This document shows positions 1 through 13,230 of a DNA stretch of 64,000 nt, piece by piece. The DNA is from Congeria kusceri (Eukaryota > Mollusca > Bivalvia > Myida > Dreissenidae). Position numbers and translations under genes: made by a program. The stretch is taken from NCBI GenBank assembly GCA_027627225.1, contig JAPFQT010000089.1, positions 682,001 to 746,000 of the forward strand, written 5' to 3'. Each line of letters opens with the position of its first letter. The stretch's first letter is position 1. The notes beneath the pieces are model-generated. The model saw nothing but the letters and a program-made list of their open reading frames with translations. It did not search any database and was not told where the DNA came from.

Positions 1-450
1 TTCCCTATCCACCCATATCACCCAACCTTACTTTGACCTTGACCTAATTTGCACTTAAAATAATTCAAATGGGCTGTTTCTTGGTTAACTAGATTTTACT
101 ATTTCGTTTATCACCAACACCGCTTTACTACAATGCTTAGATATTTACACAGTTGTTACTTATGACACCTCCCAATCCAGCCATATTACCCAACCTCACT
201 TTGACATTGACCTAATTTGCACTTATAATAATTCAAATGGGCTGTTTCTTTGTTAACTAGAATTTACCGTTTCATCTAGCACCAACACTGCTTGCTACAA
301 CACTTGGATACTTACACAGTTGTTACTTATGACCGTTCTCAATCCACCCATATCACCCAACCTCACTTTGACCTTGACCTAATTTGGACTAAGAAATAGG
401 CTATCCAGCACCAACCAGGGGCATGTGTGTTTATCAAACACATATTCTTG
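1..450 (+). repeat. Repeat family 1 copy, cut by the left edge
   Basis: About 170-bp tandem units with CACCCATATCACCCAACCTC and CTTTGACCTTGACCTAATTT; the end reads GGGGCATGTGTGTTTATCAAACAC. Related copies are at 18012-18290 and 25080-25500. Confidence 0.7.
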
Positions 451-539
451 TTTGGATCATTTTTGTTGTTAATTTTTTTTTGTCAAAAAGAGTCCATTTC
501 TCAAAAACAAAAAAGTATCCATTTGAAACATTCAATACT

Positions 540-934
540 TGCTCATTATCAAAATGGTACCCCGTATCAGCAAGGCAGGTAACCCTGTGTTTGTATTTCT
601 AGAGTTATCTGCCCTTGTTTGGACTTATGACTTAGCATACTTTGACAATTTTTTGGTAAGTTTAAAATTTCTCAATACCTATCAGAGACATTAAATTGAA
701 ACTCAAGGTACTTGTTTGTGGTGATGACACCATTTTGCAGACAAGAGGAGGTAACTCTTTCAAGGATTTGCTTGAGTTATTGCCCATTTTTCAACTAATA
801 AATTTTGCTTTAGGTCAAATTTCACAATATCTATTAGAGGTATTGATTTGAAACTCAAAGTACTTGATCAAAGTGATGAACCTATTCTGTAGACTAGAGG
901 TTGTAGCTATATTAAGGATTTTGGTGGAGTTATT
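540..934 (+). repeat. Two ~165-bp tandem units
   Basis: Two copies of a unit with TTGAAACTCAA.GTACTTG followed by GATGA.ACC.ATT.TG.AGAC and a GAGTTATTG tail. Diverged repeat, no gene. Confidence 0.5.
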
Positions 935-2324
935 AACTCACCTGATCACGAAGTGCTCGGTAAGCTATTTGTATATGGGACCTCTCCTGTGTCGTCCGTG
1001 TGCCATGTGCTAGAGACTTCACTTTATATCCAATCTTAACCAAACTTGCACAGTTTGTGTATGACCATAAAATCTCGGACAGGATTGTTATTGGGCCAGA
1101 TCACACCAGTAACACTAGAGTCCTTGCCCCTTTTTGATGCAAAAACGTGAAAAATGCCTTTTTCCAACATATAGACTTTATTTTCCATCTAATCTTAACA
1201 AAACTTTCTCAATTTGTGTATGACAATAAGATCTCAGGAGTCGCCCAAATGGGCCAGATCGTGTTTCAAACACCGGAGTTATTGCCCTTTGTTTATGAAA
1301 AGATATACACAAATGGAAATTTTTCAGGATAGAGACTACATTTTTCATCCAATCTTCACCAATCTTGCACAGTTTGTCATTGACCATGAGATTACAGTGG
1401 AAGTTGAATATAAGCAAGATCCGACCAGAAACACTGGAGTTATTGCCCTTTGTTTGTGGAAAAAGTATGCGAAAAGGGACATTGTTTAGGATAGACACTT
1501 CATATTTCATTCAATCTTCACCAATCTTGCACAGTTTATTTATGACCATGAGATTAAAGGTGCAGTTGAATATAAGCTAAATTGGGCCAGAAACATGGGA
1601 TTTATGGCCCTTTGTTTGTGACAAAAATGGACATCATTGAGCAGGATTATTCATTTTGTGCACAGTTTTTCTATTAATGTTAGATTACAGGTGAAGTCGA
1701 ATATATGCATGATCAGGCCAGAGTTATTGCCCCTTGTGTGTTGAAAAAAACATCAACAAGTTATCAATGATTGGCTTGCACACTCGATTTTTTATTCAAT
1801 GTTGACCAAATGTACACAGTTTGCATAAGACCATAACAATTGATTTATAAAATTTGATTTCCAACAATTGCAAACCTTGCATGGAGTTATTTGTACATGC
1901 AACTTGGATGGCTTCAGAGCCTGCATTAATATCAGTTATCATCATTTATCATCATTGGACAGAAAATTATCAAAGAAAAAGCAAAACTTTACCATATAGC
2001 ACAGCCATTTCAATTATTGCACTGCAACTAGTTCTCCAAAACTTTTTGCGAAAAAGACATCAAAATCTACTGTTTCTTCATTTTCCAGAATTGTCACTGA
2101 CCTAATGAAAAAGGTCAGGTAAGAAGATCAGAAAAATGATTTGAGAACCATAAGCAAAAACACTGTACATCCACTACCCAACTCATAGTTTATTTAGTCC
2201 TTTGCACTAACCGATGTTTTTAATCAAACCAATACTATCTTTCTTTGCAGAAACGTGTATTGTTCAAATACCTTAATTTTTAAACCTGTCACAACAGTAT
2301 GGTCTTCATCTGGCCCTCTTGTTT
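935..2324 (+). repeat. Repeat family 2 copy (GCTCACCTGAG...GGCCCTCTTGTTT)
   Basis: Starts CTCACCTGATCACGAAGTGCTCGG and ends CTGGCCCTCTTGTTT. The inside holds ~160-bp degenerate units (CCAATCTTCACCAATCTTGC, CACTGGAGTTATTGCCC). The short frames here are unrelated to genes. Related copies are at 5129, 13231, 15388 and partly 47880. Confidence 0.75.
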
Positions 2325-2834
2325 CCCTTTTTTCCACTTTTTTTGCTTTAGGTCAAAGTTCCCAATATCTATAAGAGAATCTTCATGACAGTGATAAACT
2401 TATTTATAAACAAAAACCCATAGTACTGTCAAATATGAGAGGCGGTGCTCATGTTTCCTTTTAAAGGTTATCAGTGTCCTCATGCTTCTCTCACTCCTTA
2501 CTTAATAAGTCAGTGGAGTGATAACGGCATTCGGGTGCCTCTTGTTTTCCAATGATCGGATGATAATTTGCCAATCTGGGAAATTTGGAATTGCCCCATT
2601 GATTGGATAATCCTTACTATTAATAGTATTTTGTTTCCCAAAGGGGATATACATAGAAGTTTTACAATAGGTCACTGAAATACACCAATGCAAAATGAAA
2701 TTAAGTTAGGGGAAGTATCACTTCACTGAATTGTCAGAGACTTTGATCTTAATTTCTACTATCTATAATGTTTTAAAATGGTTTATTATTAAGTCGTCTT
2801 ATTTGTGTTTTTTTTGTTGTTGTTTGTATGCCCC
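2325..2834. other. No gene seen
   Basis: Contains a fragment ending GGGTGCCTCTTGTTTTCC near 2545, a tail shared with repeat family 5. Otherwise AT-rich and featureless. Confidence 0.5.
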
Positions 2835-3860
2835 CAAGAAGTGGGAGGCATTAAGCACTGCACTTGTCCGTCCATATGTACATACGTCCTGAAACGTTGT
2901 GGACTGAACTCCTCTTTAACGGCTGGGCGGATTTTGCTAAAACTTTCACTAAACTTGATGTGTATGTGATTATAAAGGAAGGAATTTTGGCTGCGACCAA
3001 TTTGGCAGAATTATGGCCCTTTGACATTTTTTATACAATATATACTGCATGAACCTTGGTGGACTCATTTCCTCTTTAACGGCTGGGCAGATTTCGCTCA
3101 AACTTTCACAGGTGAACAACTTAAATGAGTAGGTAATTGTAAATGAAATAAATTTAGGCTGCAACATTTTTGGCAGAATTATGGCCCTTTGACATTTTTT
3201 CCACTATATATGCTTCATGATATTTTGTGGACTAAACTCTTTAACGGCTGAGCGAATTTTGCTCAAACTTTCACAGCTGAACAACCTAAATTTGTAGGTG
3301 ATCATAAAGGAAGGAATTTTGGCTGTGGCCAATCTGGGCGGATTTTGCTCAAACTTCCGCAGCTGAACAACCTTAATGTGTTCATGATCGTAAAGTAAGG
3401 AATTTTGACTGTGACAAATTTCGGCACAATAATGGCCCTTTGACATTTTTGCCACTATGTATACTTCATGAACTTTTGTGGACTCAACTCCTCTTTAACA
3501 TCTGGGCAGATTTTGCTCAGACTTTCACAGCTGAACAACCTTATTGTGTAGGTTACCGTTAAGGAAGGTACTTTGGCTGCGATCAATTTTGGCAGAATTA
3601 TGGCCCTTTGACATTTTTTCCACTATATGTACGTCATCAAATTTTGTGGACTCAGCTCCTCGTTAATGGCTGGGCGGATTTTGCTAAAACTTTCACTTAA
3701 ACTTAATGTGTAGGTGTAGGTGGATTTCGCTCAAACTTTCGCAGCTGAACAACCTTAATGTGTTAGTGATCGTAAAGGAAGGAATTTTGGCTGTGACCAA
3801 CTTTGGCAGAATTATGGCATTTGTCTTTTTTTCCACTTTAGAATTTATATGACAATAAAT
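2835..3860 (+). repeat. Tandem array, ~165-bp unit, TATGCCCCC-type start
   Basis: Starts GTATGCCCCCAAGAAGTGGG. Five or more units with CCTCTTTAACGGCTGGGC, then TCAAACTTTCACAGCTGAACAACC and GCAGAATTATGGCCCTTTGAC. Diverged; no coding sequence. Confidence 0.75.
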
Positions 3861-3997
3861 TTGTGAAGCCAAAAATTAGTGTTTGTGGCACGCCCTTTGT
3901 CTGTGTCCAAACATGCGTTGTGGGGGCATCCATGTCTGTGACACATCTAGTTTTGAATATGAGGTATTGTCGTCACTTGATGGTTGTCGGCCTTGGC

Positions 3998-5120
3998 TTT
4001 TCATGCCCCCCAAAGGAAGCTTTGGGGGCATATAGTATTTGCATTGTCCGTCCGTCCGTCCTGCTTCTTAAGTGAAGTATAGCTCGAAAATTGTTGAAAG
4101 GATTCAAATGATACTTCATATAACAATGGAGGATATCGAGACGAAGTGCAGAGTACAAGGACCATAACTCATTCTTCTATTTATGGAATTATTACCCTTT
4201 AGTTACTAACTCCATTAGTATTGAAGGGATTTAAAATTAAAATTGATAGAGGATGTTAAGAGGAAATGCTGAGTACAAGAACCATAACTCTTTCTTCAAG
4301 ATGAACAGAGTTATTGCCCTGTGGTTAATTTTCTTTTGTGTAGCATAACTCTATTAGTATTGAAGGGATTTAAAATAAAACCACATCTATTGATAGAGGA
4401 CGTTGTGGGAAAGTGCAGCGTGCAAAGACTATAACTCTATCTTCAATATTTGTGGACTTAATTTCAATATTTGTGTTGGTTAATTTTTTTGTGCAGAGCA
4501 TAACTACATAGTGTAATATTCTTGTGCAGAGCTAACTCGAAAAGAACCAGGTCTCAATGTCCAAGGCCAAGATCACAATTCATGGTCGATGAACCAGGAC
4601 CTTCTGCTTCAATGATTTTTCTCAGAGTTAAGGGACTTGGAAGATTTCTTAAATAAGCATTTAGTGTACTATTCTTGTCCAGTCTATTCCTACGCAACTA
4701 CTTGTCTGAATTAAATGAAACCTTAAAGGAGCTTCATAATCAAGAGAAGGTGTGCACTGAACCAGTGCATTGCGCTTCAATGATTTCTCTCAGAGTTATG
4801 GGACTTTGAAGATTTCTGAAATTAGCATTTAGTGCACAATTCTTGTCTGGTCTATTTAAACACAACTGCTTGCCAGATTTCAATTAAAACTTTGGAAGCT
4901 GTATTACTGAAAAGAGGTGTACACTGAACCAGGATGTTCCGCTTAAACACTTTTTTTAAGAGTTGTGGGGCTTTTGAGAGATTTTTGAAATTAGAATTTA
5001 GTGCACAATTCCTGTCTGTGCTATTTCACCGCAACTACTGGCCAGAATACGATGTAACTGTATGTGATGCTTCATTATCAAAATAAGGTGTGCACAATAC
5101 AGGATGTTCTCTTTTAGTGA
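3998..5120 (+). repeat. Two further tandem-repeat blocks
   Basis: 3998-4520 begins CATGCCCCCCAAAGG and carries ~130-bp units with GAGTACAAGGACCATAACTC. 4525-5120 carries ~165-bp units with AGTGCACAATTCTTGTCTG and GTGCACTGAACCAGG. No gene. Confidence 0.65.
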
Positions 5121-5451
5121 TTTTTAGCTCACCTGAGAACGAAGTGCTCGGTGAGCTATTGGTATAGGGGACTACTGATGTGTCGTCCGTCGTCAAGCGT
5201 CCGTTGTCCATATGCTATCAGAAATTAGTTCCTTCTCAAGATAGAGACTTCAGTTTTTATTCACAGGATTGTTTTTGGGTCAGATTACACTTGAGTTACT
5301 GTACCTTTTCATGCAAACAATGCAAAAATGCCTTTTTCCAACATAAAGACTATTTTCCATCCAATCTTGATGAAACTTTCACAGTTTGTGATGACCATGA
5401 GATAAAAAATGGGCCACATCATGTTACAAACACTGGAGTTATTGCCCCTTG

Positions 5452-6526
5452 CTGGGTTTCCGGCAGGTCTGGTTAGCTTGTTGGCCCAACATGACTTCAA
5501 AGCAGTTAGTCATTTGCTGACATGCTTAAACAACACCGACATGCCTTAATTTTCAAAGCGACCACCCTTAATCCCTTTATCTAATTACACAGGTCTGTAA
5601 TCAAAGGGTCATAGACGAAAGCCGTATTGATCGATGAGGTTTCACTCCCAACAGTGTAATTGACAAGTAACTGGACAGTGTAGTTCCGCCAACAATGATC
5701 TCATTAGCCAATCAAATAAAGTGATTTTAATGGCAAAGTTTATTCCTTACTAACAACCAAAAAAGTGTTTCAACCACTTATACCAGCTCTTGACAGGAAA
5801 AGTGAACAGGCATTTGAAAACATTTTATTATTATATATACCAATAAGTTGTAACACCCAAATCCATTGAAAAAATTGACAATTAAAAATATTTAAACGAA
5901 TAATGTCATCTAGAGCCTCATTTAAAAATACAATTTGACGTCATTGAATGACATTTTTTTCCAATAAACACTATGCAATTCCAACACACGCATGGTGACA
6001 TAACTTTCGTGCCCTTTTGTAGCCAAAACGCTTTTTACAGTGAGATACATGACAGTATTTTATGTCGATTAAAAGCAGAATTTCAAAGTGGAAAAAGATA
6101 AGCTTTGAAAAGAATCTGAATATCATGTATGCTTGAAAATTAATTCAAACAAAAATGCAGCCTAGTATTTTTTATGTGCACTGCTTCTAAGGAATTAGGT
6201 CAACATGCTATTTTCTGTTAATAAAAACCTGGTAATTGCGATTTTAGTAGAATAAATAAAGTGGGGTCGAGCGTTGTAGCTGATTTCAGGTAGGTGGGGC
6301 TGAGCATTGCGGCCGATTTAAGGCAGGTGGGGTGGGGTGTTGCGGCCGATTTCCAAGAGGTGTGGGTCACACGTTTCAGCTGATTTCAAGCATGTGGGGT
6401 CCAGCGTTGCAGCAAATTTTGGGAAGATGGGATCGGGTGATGCGGCCTATTGCAGAGAGGTGTTGTTGAATAAAGGGGAGGTGGGGTTGGCTGACATGCC
6501 TTCAAGATATCCTGTGGGAAACCCTG
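5452..6526. mobile_element. Non-autonomous DNA element with inverted ends, nested in an older repeat
   Basis: Begins CTGGGTTTCC and ends GGAAACCCTG, imperfect inverted repeats that extend partly inwards (CGGCAGG and CCTGTG). It is flanked by CCCTTG on both sides (5446-5451 and 6527-6532). The interrupted repeat (5129-6720) continues on both sides. No transposase frame. Superfamily not assigned. Confidence 0.75.
6261..6459 (+). repeat. 33-bp minisatellite, six units, inside the element at 5452
   Basis: Six consecutive units of 33 or 34 bp starting GTGGGG, at 6261, 6294, 6327, 6360, 6394 and 6427, with a core like TTGCGGCCGATTTC. G-rich and much higher in GC than its surroundings. Being a multiple of three it leaves one frame open, which explains the small frame here; no gene is implied. 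Confidence 0.85.
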
Positions 6527-6717
6527 CCCTTGTTTGTAAAAAAAATATATACAAAAATGGACATTATTCAGGATAGAGACGTCCATTGTTTTTATCCAAT
6601 CTTCACCAATCTTGACCATAAATATAAGCAGGGTCTGCCCAGAAACATCAAAGCAATTGCCCCTTGTGTGTGGAAAAAACAACTATATGTTATCAATGAT
6701 TGGCTTGCACACACACT

Positions 6718-9490
6718 TTTTAGCTCGCCTGTGTGCTCATGGTGAGCTTTTATGATCGCCTTTTGTCATCAGTCATGCGTCAGCATTTTCATTCAAACAA
6801 CATATCCTAAACCGCTTGGCAGATTTTCATGAATCTTCACAAGAATGATCCTTGGGTGACCCTCTTTCAAAGTTGTTCAAATTGTTTTGGTCTGCTGCAT
6901 GTGTAGGTCACCAGACCTAACAATATATTTAAAAAGTGAAAACTTTAAAAATCTTTTTCTCTTAAACCATATGGCTCAGAGCGTTCATATTTGATATGTG
7001 ACATCGTCTAGTGGTCCTCTACAAAGACTGTTCAAATTATTCCCCTGGGGTCAAAACTGGCCACGCCCCGGGGGTCACATGATTTATATAGACTTAAATA
7101 GCAAAATGACTTAACAAATCTCTGAAACCGCATACTGGTTCTCTACAAAGTTTGTTCAAATTATGCCCATGGGGTCACAACTGGCCACACCCCGGGGGTC
7201 ACAAGGTTAATATGGAATATATTTCAAAATAACTGCAAAAATCTCCTCTGAAACCACAAAGCCCAGAGGTTTCATATTTGGTATGTAACATTGTATAGTT
7301 GTCCTCTACAAAGATTGTTCAAATGATGCACCTGGAGTCAAAACTGGCTACGCCCCGAGGGTCACATGGTTTATATAGACTTAAATAGCAAATGAGTTTG
7401 AACATCTCCTCTGAAACGGCAAGGCCCAGAGTTTTCATATTTGGTATGTAACATCCTATAGTGGTCCTTTACAAAGATTGTTCCAATTATGCCCCTAGGG
7501 TCAAAACGGGCAATGCCGGGGGGGGGGGGTCACATGGTTTATATAGAATATACACCAGAATGACTTTTCTCTGAAACCACAAGACCCAGAGGTTTCATGT
7601 TTGGTATGTAACACCCTATAGTGATCCTTTACAAAGATCATTCAAAAATATGCCCTTGGGGTCAAAACTGGCCTCGCCCAGGGGGTCACATGGTTTATAT
7701 AAACTTTAATAGCAAAATGTCTTAAGCTCTTCTCCTCTGAAACCGCAAGGCCCAGAGGTTTCTTGGTATGTGACATCATATACTGTAAACGTATATATAT
7801 TTGTCGTATGAAATTTCATGGTTTCTTTAAATACGACAATTTTGTTGGTACTTGATTTCGTGGATTTCAAATTTTGAAAAATAAACAAAATCCAAATGAT
7901 CCACAGTTTGACATCACTACTCTGTAAACTTGCAAGTCCCTCATTAAGTCTAGATCACCAAAAGATGTAATTAGACATGTAATGGCAGTTCTTGATCATC
8001 TACCAATTAAACTCATTTGTTTGGCCCCAACTATACAAGCAGCCAGCAATAAAATCAATACACAAGCACAAGCAGACAAATCCCATGATTTTCTTGTAAA
8101 GAATATTGCTAAATAAACTGGCTGAAACCGGTTATTGTGTACATCAAGACCTGTCAAAGGGGATTAGGCAGTCCCCAGTGATTTCTCACTTCAAGCATTT
8201 ACTCAGGCACTACCCTATATAACAACTTAAAAGAGTATATAATTAGCATGTTTAACATTGTGTTATGAACTTATTCTAACTGGACTGAAGAACTGCTTAT
8301 TATAGGAAATACATTACAGGAATGTATTTCTGCAGACGACTGTCGACATATGTATCGCTCACCAAATTGAGATGATGAAATTTAGGTTAAAAATATGCAT
8401 ATAGTTTGATGCGTTATGTGTTATGTTAAATACTTTAGATTTCCTTAACAATAGATTAAGTTGGATTAAAAGATATTCTCTTATGGTAAATATTTAATTT
8501 ATGATTCATTATTGCACATGGGATATGCTCTTTACATAGATGTCTTAATTGCTCATAGTTAGCTTAAGAAGTGGACTTACTGTTTGGTATCAGGTGCGTC
8601 ATTATTCGTCTGCACTTGAACTCATGGTTTTGTCTAACCACGAAATCCACGAAAATTAGTGTCCCATGAATAATAATGATTGTACAGCAGTAGTCCTCTA
8701 CAAAGATTGTTCAAATTATGCCCCTGGGGTCAAATCTGGTGGCACCCCAACGATTCACATGCTTTATATAGAATTAAATAGCAAAGTTACTTTAAAACTG
8801 GTCATGCCCTGGGGGTCACATGGTTTATATCAACTTTTTTTGCAAAATCTCCTCCTCTGAAACCGCAAGGCCCAGAGGTTTCGTATTTGGTATATAACAT
8901 CCTTAAGTGTTTATCTATAAAAGATTGTTAAAATTATGCCCCATGGGTCACAATTTACCACACCCCAGGGGTCACATGGTTTATATAGACTTAAATAGCA
9001 AAGTGACTGTAAAATTCTTTTCCTCTGAAACGGCAAGGCCTAGAGGTGTCATAATTGGTATGTAACATCCAGATAGTGGTCCTCTACGAATGTTGTTTAA
9101 ATTATGCCCCTGGGGTCAAATCTGGTCACGCCCCATGGGGTCACATGGTTTATATAGACTTAAATAGCAAAATGACTTTACAAATCTCCTCTGAATGGGC
9201 AATACCCACAGCTTTCCTACATTTGGTACGTAATATTGTATAGTGGTTCTCTCCAAAGATTGTTCAAAGTATGCCCTTGGGGTCAAATCTGGTGCCACCC
9301 CGAGGGCTCACATGCTTTATATAGACTTAAATAGCAAAGTTACTTTAAAAATCTTTTCCTGAAACCACAAGGCCCAGAGGTTGTTTCAAGATTGTTCATA
9401 TGAATTGTTCAAAAATAAGCCACGCCTTGGGGATGCAAATTCCAAATGGGTTACAAGGTCTCAGGTGAGCGTCCTAGGGCCCTCATGATG
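6718..9490 (+). repeat. Repeat family 3: ~160-bp tandem array in a GCTCACCTGAG-type frame
   Basis: Opens TTTTAGCTCGCCTGTGTGCTCATGGTGAGC and closes GGTCTCAGGTGAGCG...AGGGCCCTCATG. Roughly 13 units with GGTCCTCTACAAAGATTGTTC, ATTATGCCCCTGGGGTCA and TCACATGGTTTATATAGAC. Split by the insert 7781-8692. Another copy is at 29401-31930. Confidence 0.85.
7781..8692. mobile_element. Short inverted-end element inserted in a tandem array
   Basis: The ~160-bp array is interrupted between 7780 and 8693. The insert starts TACTGTAAACG and ends TGTACAGCAGTA, imperfect inverted ends beginning with TA. Near both ends there is a shared CACGAAATC / GATTTCGTGG motif. No coding capacity seen. Confidence 0.65.
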
Positions 9491-9900
9491 AAGACAAATT
9501 TATTCCTAGCACTACGCCAATACAGACACGTTTATTTTTATTTGTGTCAGAAACAAAAACATGTCCATGTGTCATATGAATACATCTGTACAGAACACGC
9601 AACAAATATTATTGATTTCCCAGTATTGTACATGTCTTATGTACATGAATGTGTTTTCGACTGGAAGACAACAAGTATTTTAATAGTGTAAGGCTCTAAT
9701 TTTAAGGATTTTCGAATTTCTTTTGAAGTTTTAATCTAGTTTGTTATTCATCAACGTTTTATCGGTTTAATTTTACTTGCACATGTTTCTATAAAAATTT
9801 CAAGAGATCGTTCATACCCTCGTTAAGATCTTTATTTTAAACTTGTATTGTAAGTAGTTCAATTGCTTGATAGCTGTCAATGTTTTTTTGTTTTTTTCAG
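9491..9900. other. No feature recognised
   Basis: An open frame of 81 codons at 9446-9691 starts inside the repeat tail and shows no domain or splice support. The rest is AT-rich and ends in the acceptor at 9900. Confidence 0.4.
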
Positions 9901-10197
9901 GAAGAGATCAATTTACGAGAAGTTGTATCCTGTACGCAGTCTTGAGTGAAAGTGACCTACTAACATGTGATACAGAACCTTTAAGACCTATTGACAAACA
10001 GTGTTTGCCTTTAATAGTATTTAATTTTTATACATCTTCTATATATTTTTTTCCAAAAATTTTGTTGTTTAATAGTGTGATTAATGGACTTGATATGATA
10101 TATGAAAGTGGTTCGAATGAACAGTTTTTGGGCAATAAGGTGTCGTCTGTGGCCAAGACTTACAAACAGAATGAATATGTACATCTGGAACAGAAAG
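9901..10197 (+). CDS. Candidate upstream exon of the IAP gene
   Basis: Open segment of 99 codons preceded by a strong acceptor (polypyrimidine run ending at 9900) and followed by a good donor (AAAG then GTAAAT at 10198). It enters and leaves in phase 1, the phase needed to join the exon at 17754 and then 26131. The middle of the translation is hydrophobic and aromatic (about codons 45-65), the ends are polar, and no domain is recognised. An internal AG at 10074-10075 could give a shorter exon, but in a different phase. It may belong to the IAP transcript or to another gene; no transcript evidence is available. Confidence 0.35.
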
Positions 10198-10487
10198 GTA
10201 AATATTGAATAATTTTTACTAAGTAGTCTACATAAAGTGCAGTTGTGAGAATGTGAAAACAAATACCTGCCTACATGTTGATTAGCATGCATTGTTTATT
10301 AAAGAAACTTTGTTGAAAGTTTTATATGATAATATTTCATTCTTAATAATTGGCCACAATGATACTAACGAGTGCATTAAAAGTTATATATATAATGTCA
10401 AAGACAGCGAAACTATTGATTGTTACTGTTTGATATCAATATCTAAAAGTGACCATACATAAACTGAACAATAAATAGTACTAGATC

Positions 10488-13220
10488 TTTATGCCCCCAA
10501 TCAAAGATGGCGGGGTATATTGGTTTGCTAATGTTGGTCAGTCAGTCGGTAGACTCTTTTGTTTCTGCTCTATAAGTACAACAGTTTCTTCAGATCTTCA
10601 TCAAACTTATTGAAAGTGTTTCTGGGCAAAATTTCTCAGCCCAGTTTGTTGATTAGCCAAATGGCCCCAAAGAATTGTGGATTATAGTTCTTGGATTATC
10701 TAAAAATGACCTTTTTAACCAAATTTTGGGTAATTTGTAATGAAACTTCATACGTACTAGATATAGCAAGACCTCACTTGGGATTGCATATTGCGTGGGT
10801 GGAATCAAGGTAAGGTCACTGTTACTAAAAATAGAAAAACGGTTTCCGCTCAATAAATTGAGAACACATAGAGGTATTTTAATGTAACTTAATACATATA
10901 TATCTTATATCAAGACCTCGCTTGGGATTGCATATGGGGTGGGTGGGGTCTAAGTCAAGGTCTCTGTTACTAATAAAAACACTGATAGCGAAGAAAGACT
11001 GTTGGCGACAAAAGAAACTAAAAGCATGTGAATCATGAGTGCATTTTGCTAAAAAGTAAACATTTGTTTGAATGAAGTTCAATTTTCCACCATTTAACTT
11101 TATAATGTGGCTTCTTATTCCAAGTATACGACATAATGAAAACTAATTAGTAAGTAACAAAAAAATATTTTTCGAGCTTATTATCTTATGCAAACAGAAT
11201 AATATACATGCCTTTCATCAAGTCAATTTGTAACAGACCAGAATAACAAATGAAGTATAGTAGTTATGCGCACCGATTGTTAGTGCTTCATAGCCAAAGA
11301 TCTATAAACATGTTTATTAATAGATATTTGTTCGTAGCCTACTTAGTCAAAATTAGGTCATACGATGCAAGCTCTCGATTTTCCATAGTAATGTTTAAAA
11401 GTAATAACTTGCGGTAATGTGTTGTCAAAGTATTCAGAATGAGAATACGTAACAAGATAAAACACTTTCGCAATGTGTCATAAATAATAGATGTAGGGCT
11501 TCAATTTGGTAGCCATATTCCTGCGCACTCAGGTGAATATTTTGGTTACATACAAGTTAATAGCAAAAGTAGGTGTGTCATTAGCTTAAAGTTACATTTT
11601 GCATAAAGTGACCTTTTTAACAAAGTGTAATTGTAATAAATCACATGATATACACATAACAATACATATTACATGCATACTCTTTAAATAATTAAATTTA
11701 AGTAAATTGTGTAAAATTTTGCTGCTTTGAAGAAGGACCTTTTCTAGTTTCGATTTACTGACTAATAGGCTGCAAAGAAAAGAAGTAGTTTTCAGCGATA
11801 CCAATTTTGGAAATTACCCTCTGAAAAGACCATTGGCTTCCGCAACAGTCTAAAACACTCTCAATAACATACAAACGCATTGAGCTATTTTAATGAAGCT
11901 TTATACATAGATATCTTATATCGAGACCTCACTTGGGATTGCATATGGGGTTGGTGGGGTCAAGGTCACTGTTACTAAAAATAGAAAAATGGTTTCCACT
12001 CAATAACTTGAGATTGCACTGAGATATTTTAATGAAACTTATACATAGATATTTTATATTGGTACCTTGCTTGGGATTGCATATGATATGGGTGGGGTCA
12101 AGGTAACTGTTACCAAAATAGGAAAAAAGTTTCTGCTCAATGACTTGAGAATACATTGAGATATTTTAATGAAATTTAATACATAGATACCTTATATAGA
12201 CATTATGCATTGGATTGCATATGGGTTGGGTAGGGTCAAGGTCAATGTCACTGTTACTAAAAATACAAAAACGGTTCCCTTTAATAACCTGAGAACAAAT
12301 TGAGATATTTCAATGAAACTTAATACATAGATACCTATATTGAGACCTCACTTTGGCTTGCGTATGGGGTGAGTGGGGTCAAGGTCACCGTTACTAAAAA
12401 TAGGAAAACGGTTTCTGCTCAATAACTTAAGCTATTTTAATGAAACTTCATATATAGATATCTTATATCGAGACCTCGTTTGCATGTAGGGTGGGTGGGG
12501 TGAAGGTAGAGTTCACCTTTACTAAAAATATCAATAAATGGTTCCTTCTCAATAGCTTGAGAACACATTGAGATATTTTATTGAAACTTCATACACAGAT
12601 TTCTTACATCTTGGGATTTCATATGGGGTGGGTGGGGTCAAGGTCAAGGTCACCGTAAATAAAAATAGACAAACAGTTTCTGCTCAATAGCTTGAGAACA
12701 CATTGAGATATCTTAATGAAACTTTGTATGTAGATACCTTATATCTAGACATCGCTTGGGCTTGCATATGAGGCTGGTAGGTTCAAGGTCATCATTACTT
12801 AAAATTTTATCTTTGTGCTGACTTAAATGCATTTTATTCAAACAATTTGGTTTTTGTGGAATTCCACGTTTCTTGTTATCCACTTCTGCCCGACCTTTAT
12901 CAGATGAAAATCTTTGTGTCCATAATATCTCAGTCAAGTTTGATAATCAACCAAATCACCTCAGGAACTGTGGAGTTTTTGCCCTTGAATTATTCAAAAT
13001 GAGCAGTTTTGGTGGTGTTCGCTCTCTAATTCCAACAGGTTTCTCCCAATATTCACCAGGCTTGATGTAAGTATGGATAGGCATTATATAGGGGCCAGGT
13101 TTGATGATCAAACAAATGACCTCAGGAACTGAGAAATGGCCCTGGATTTATCTAACATTGGCCATTTTAGCCGTTTTTAGCAGCTCTCTCTGTCCAACAG
13201 TTTTCATCCGAACTACAACA
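10488..13220 (+). repeat. Repeat family 4: ~140-bp tandem array, with a non-repeat gap
   Basis: Starts TTATGCCCCCAATCAAAGATGG. Units contain TTGGGATTGCATATGGGGTG, CAAGGTCACTGTTACTAAAA and CTCAATAACTTGAGAAC, at least eight copies. 11090-11830 is unrelated AT-rich sequence, perhaps an insertion. From 12900 the units change to ACCTCAGGAACTG..GAG type. A short relative is at 14833-15240. Confidence 0.8.
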
Positions 13221-13230
13221 AACTTCATAT

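Larger units (their letters stand above)
5129..6720 (+). repeat. Repeat family 2 copy, interrupted by the element at 5452
   Basis: Starts GCTCACCTGAGAACGAAGTG, runs to 5451, and resumes at 6527 (CCCTTGTTTGTAAAAAAAATA). It then runs into repeat family 3 at about 6718. Confidence 0.7.

Noticed and set aside
3863..4075. 70-codon frame ending in a GTCCGTCC region
   Set aside because: Crosses from one tandem-repeat block into the next; no splice or domain support.
6337..6576. 79-codon frame with repeated pattern
   Set aside because: Produced by the 33-bp minisatellite, whose unit length is a multiple of three.
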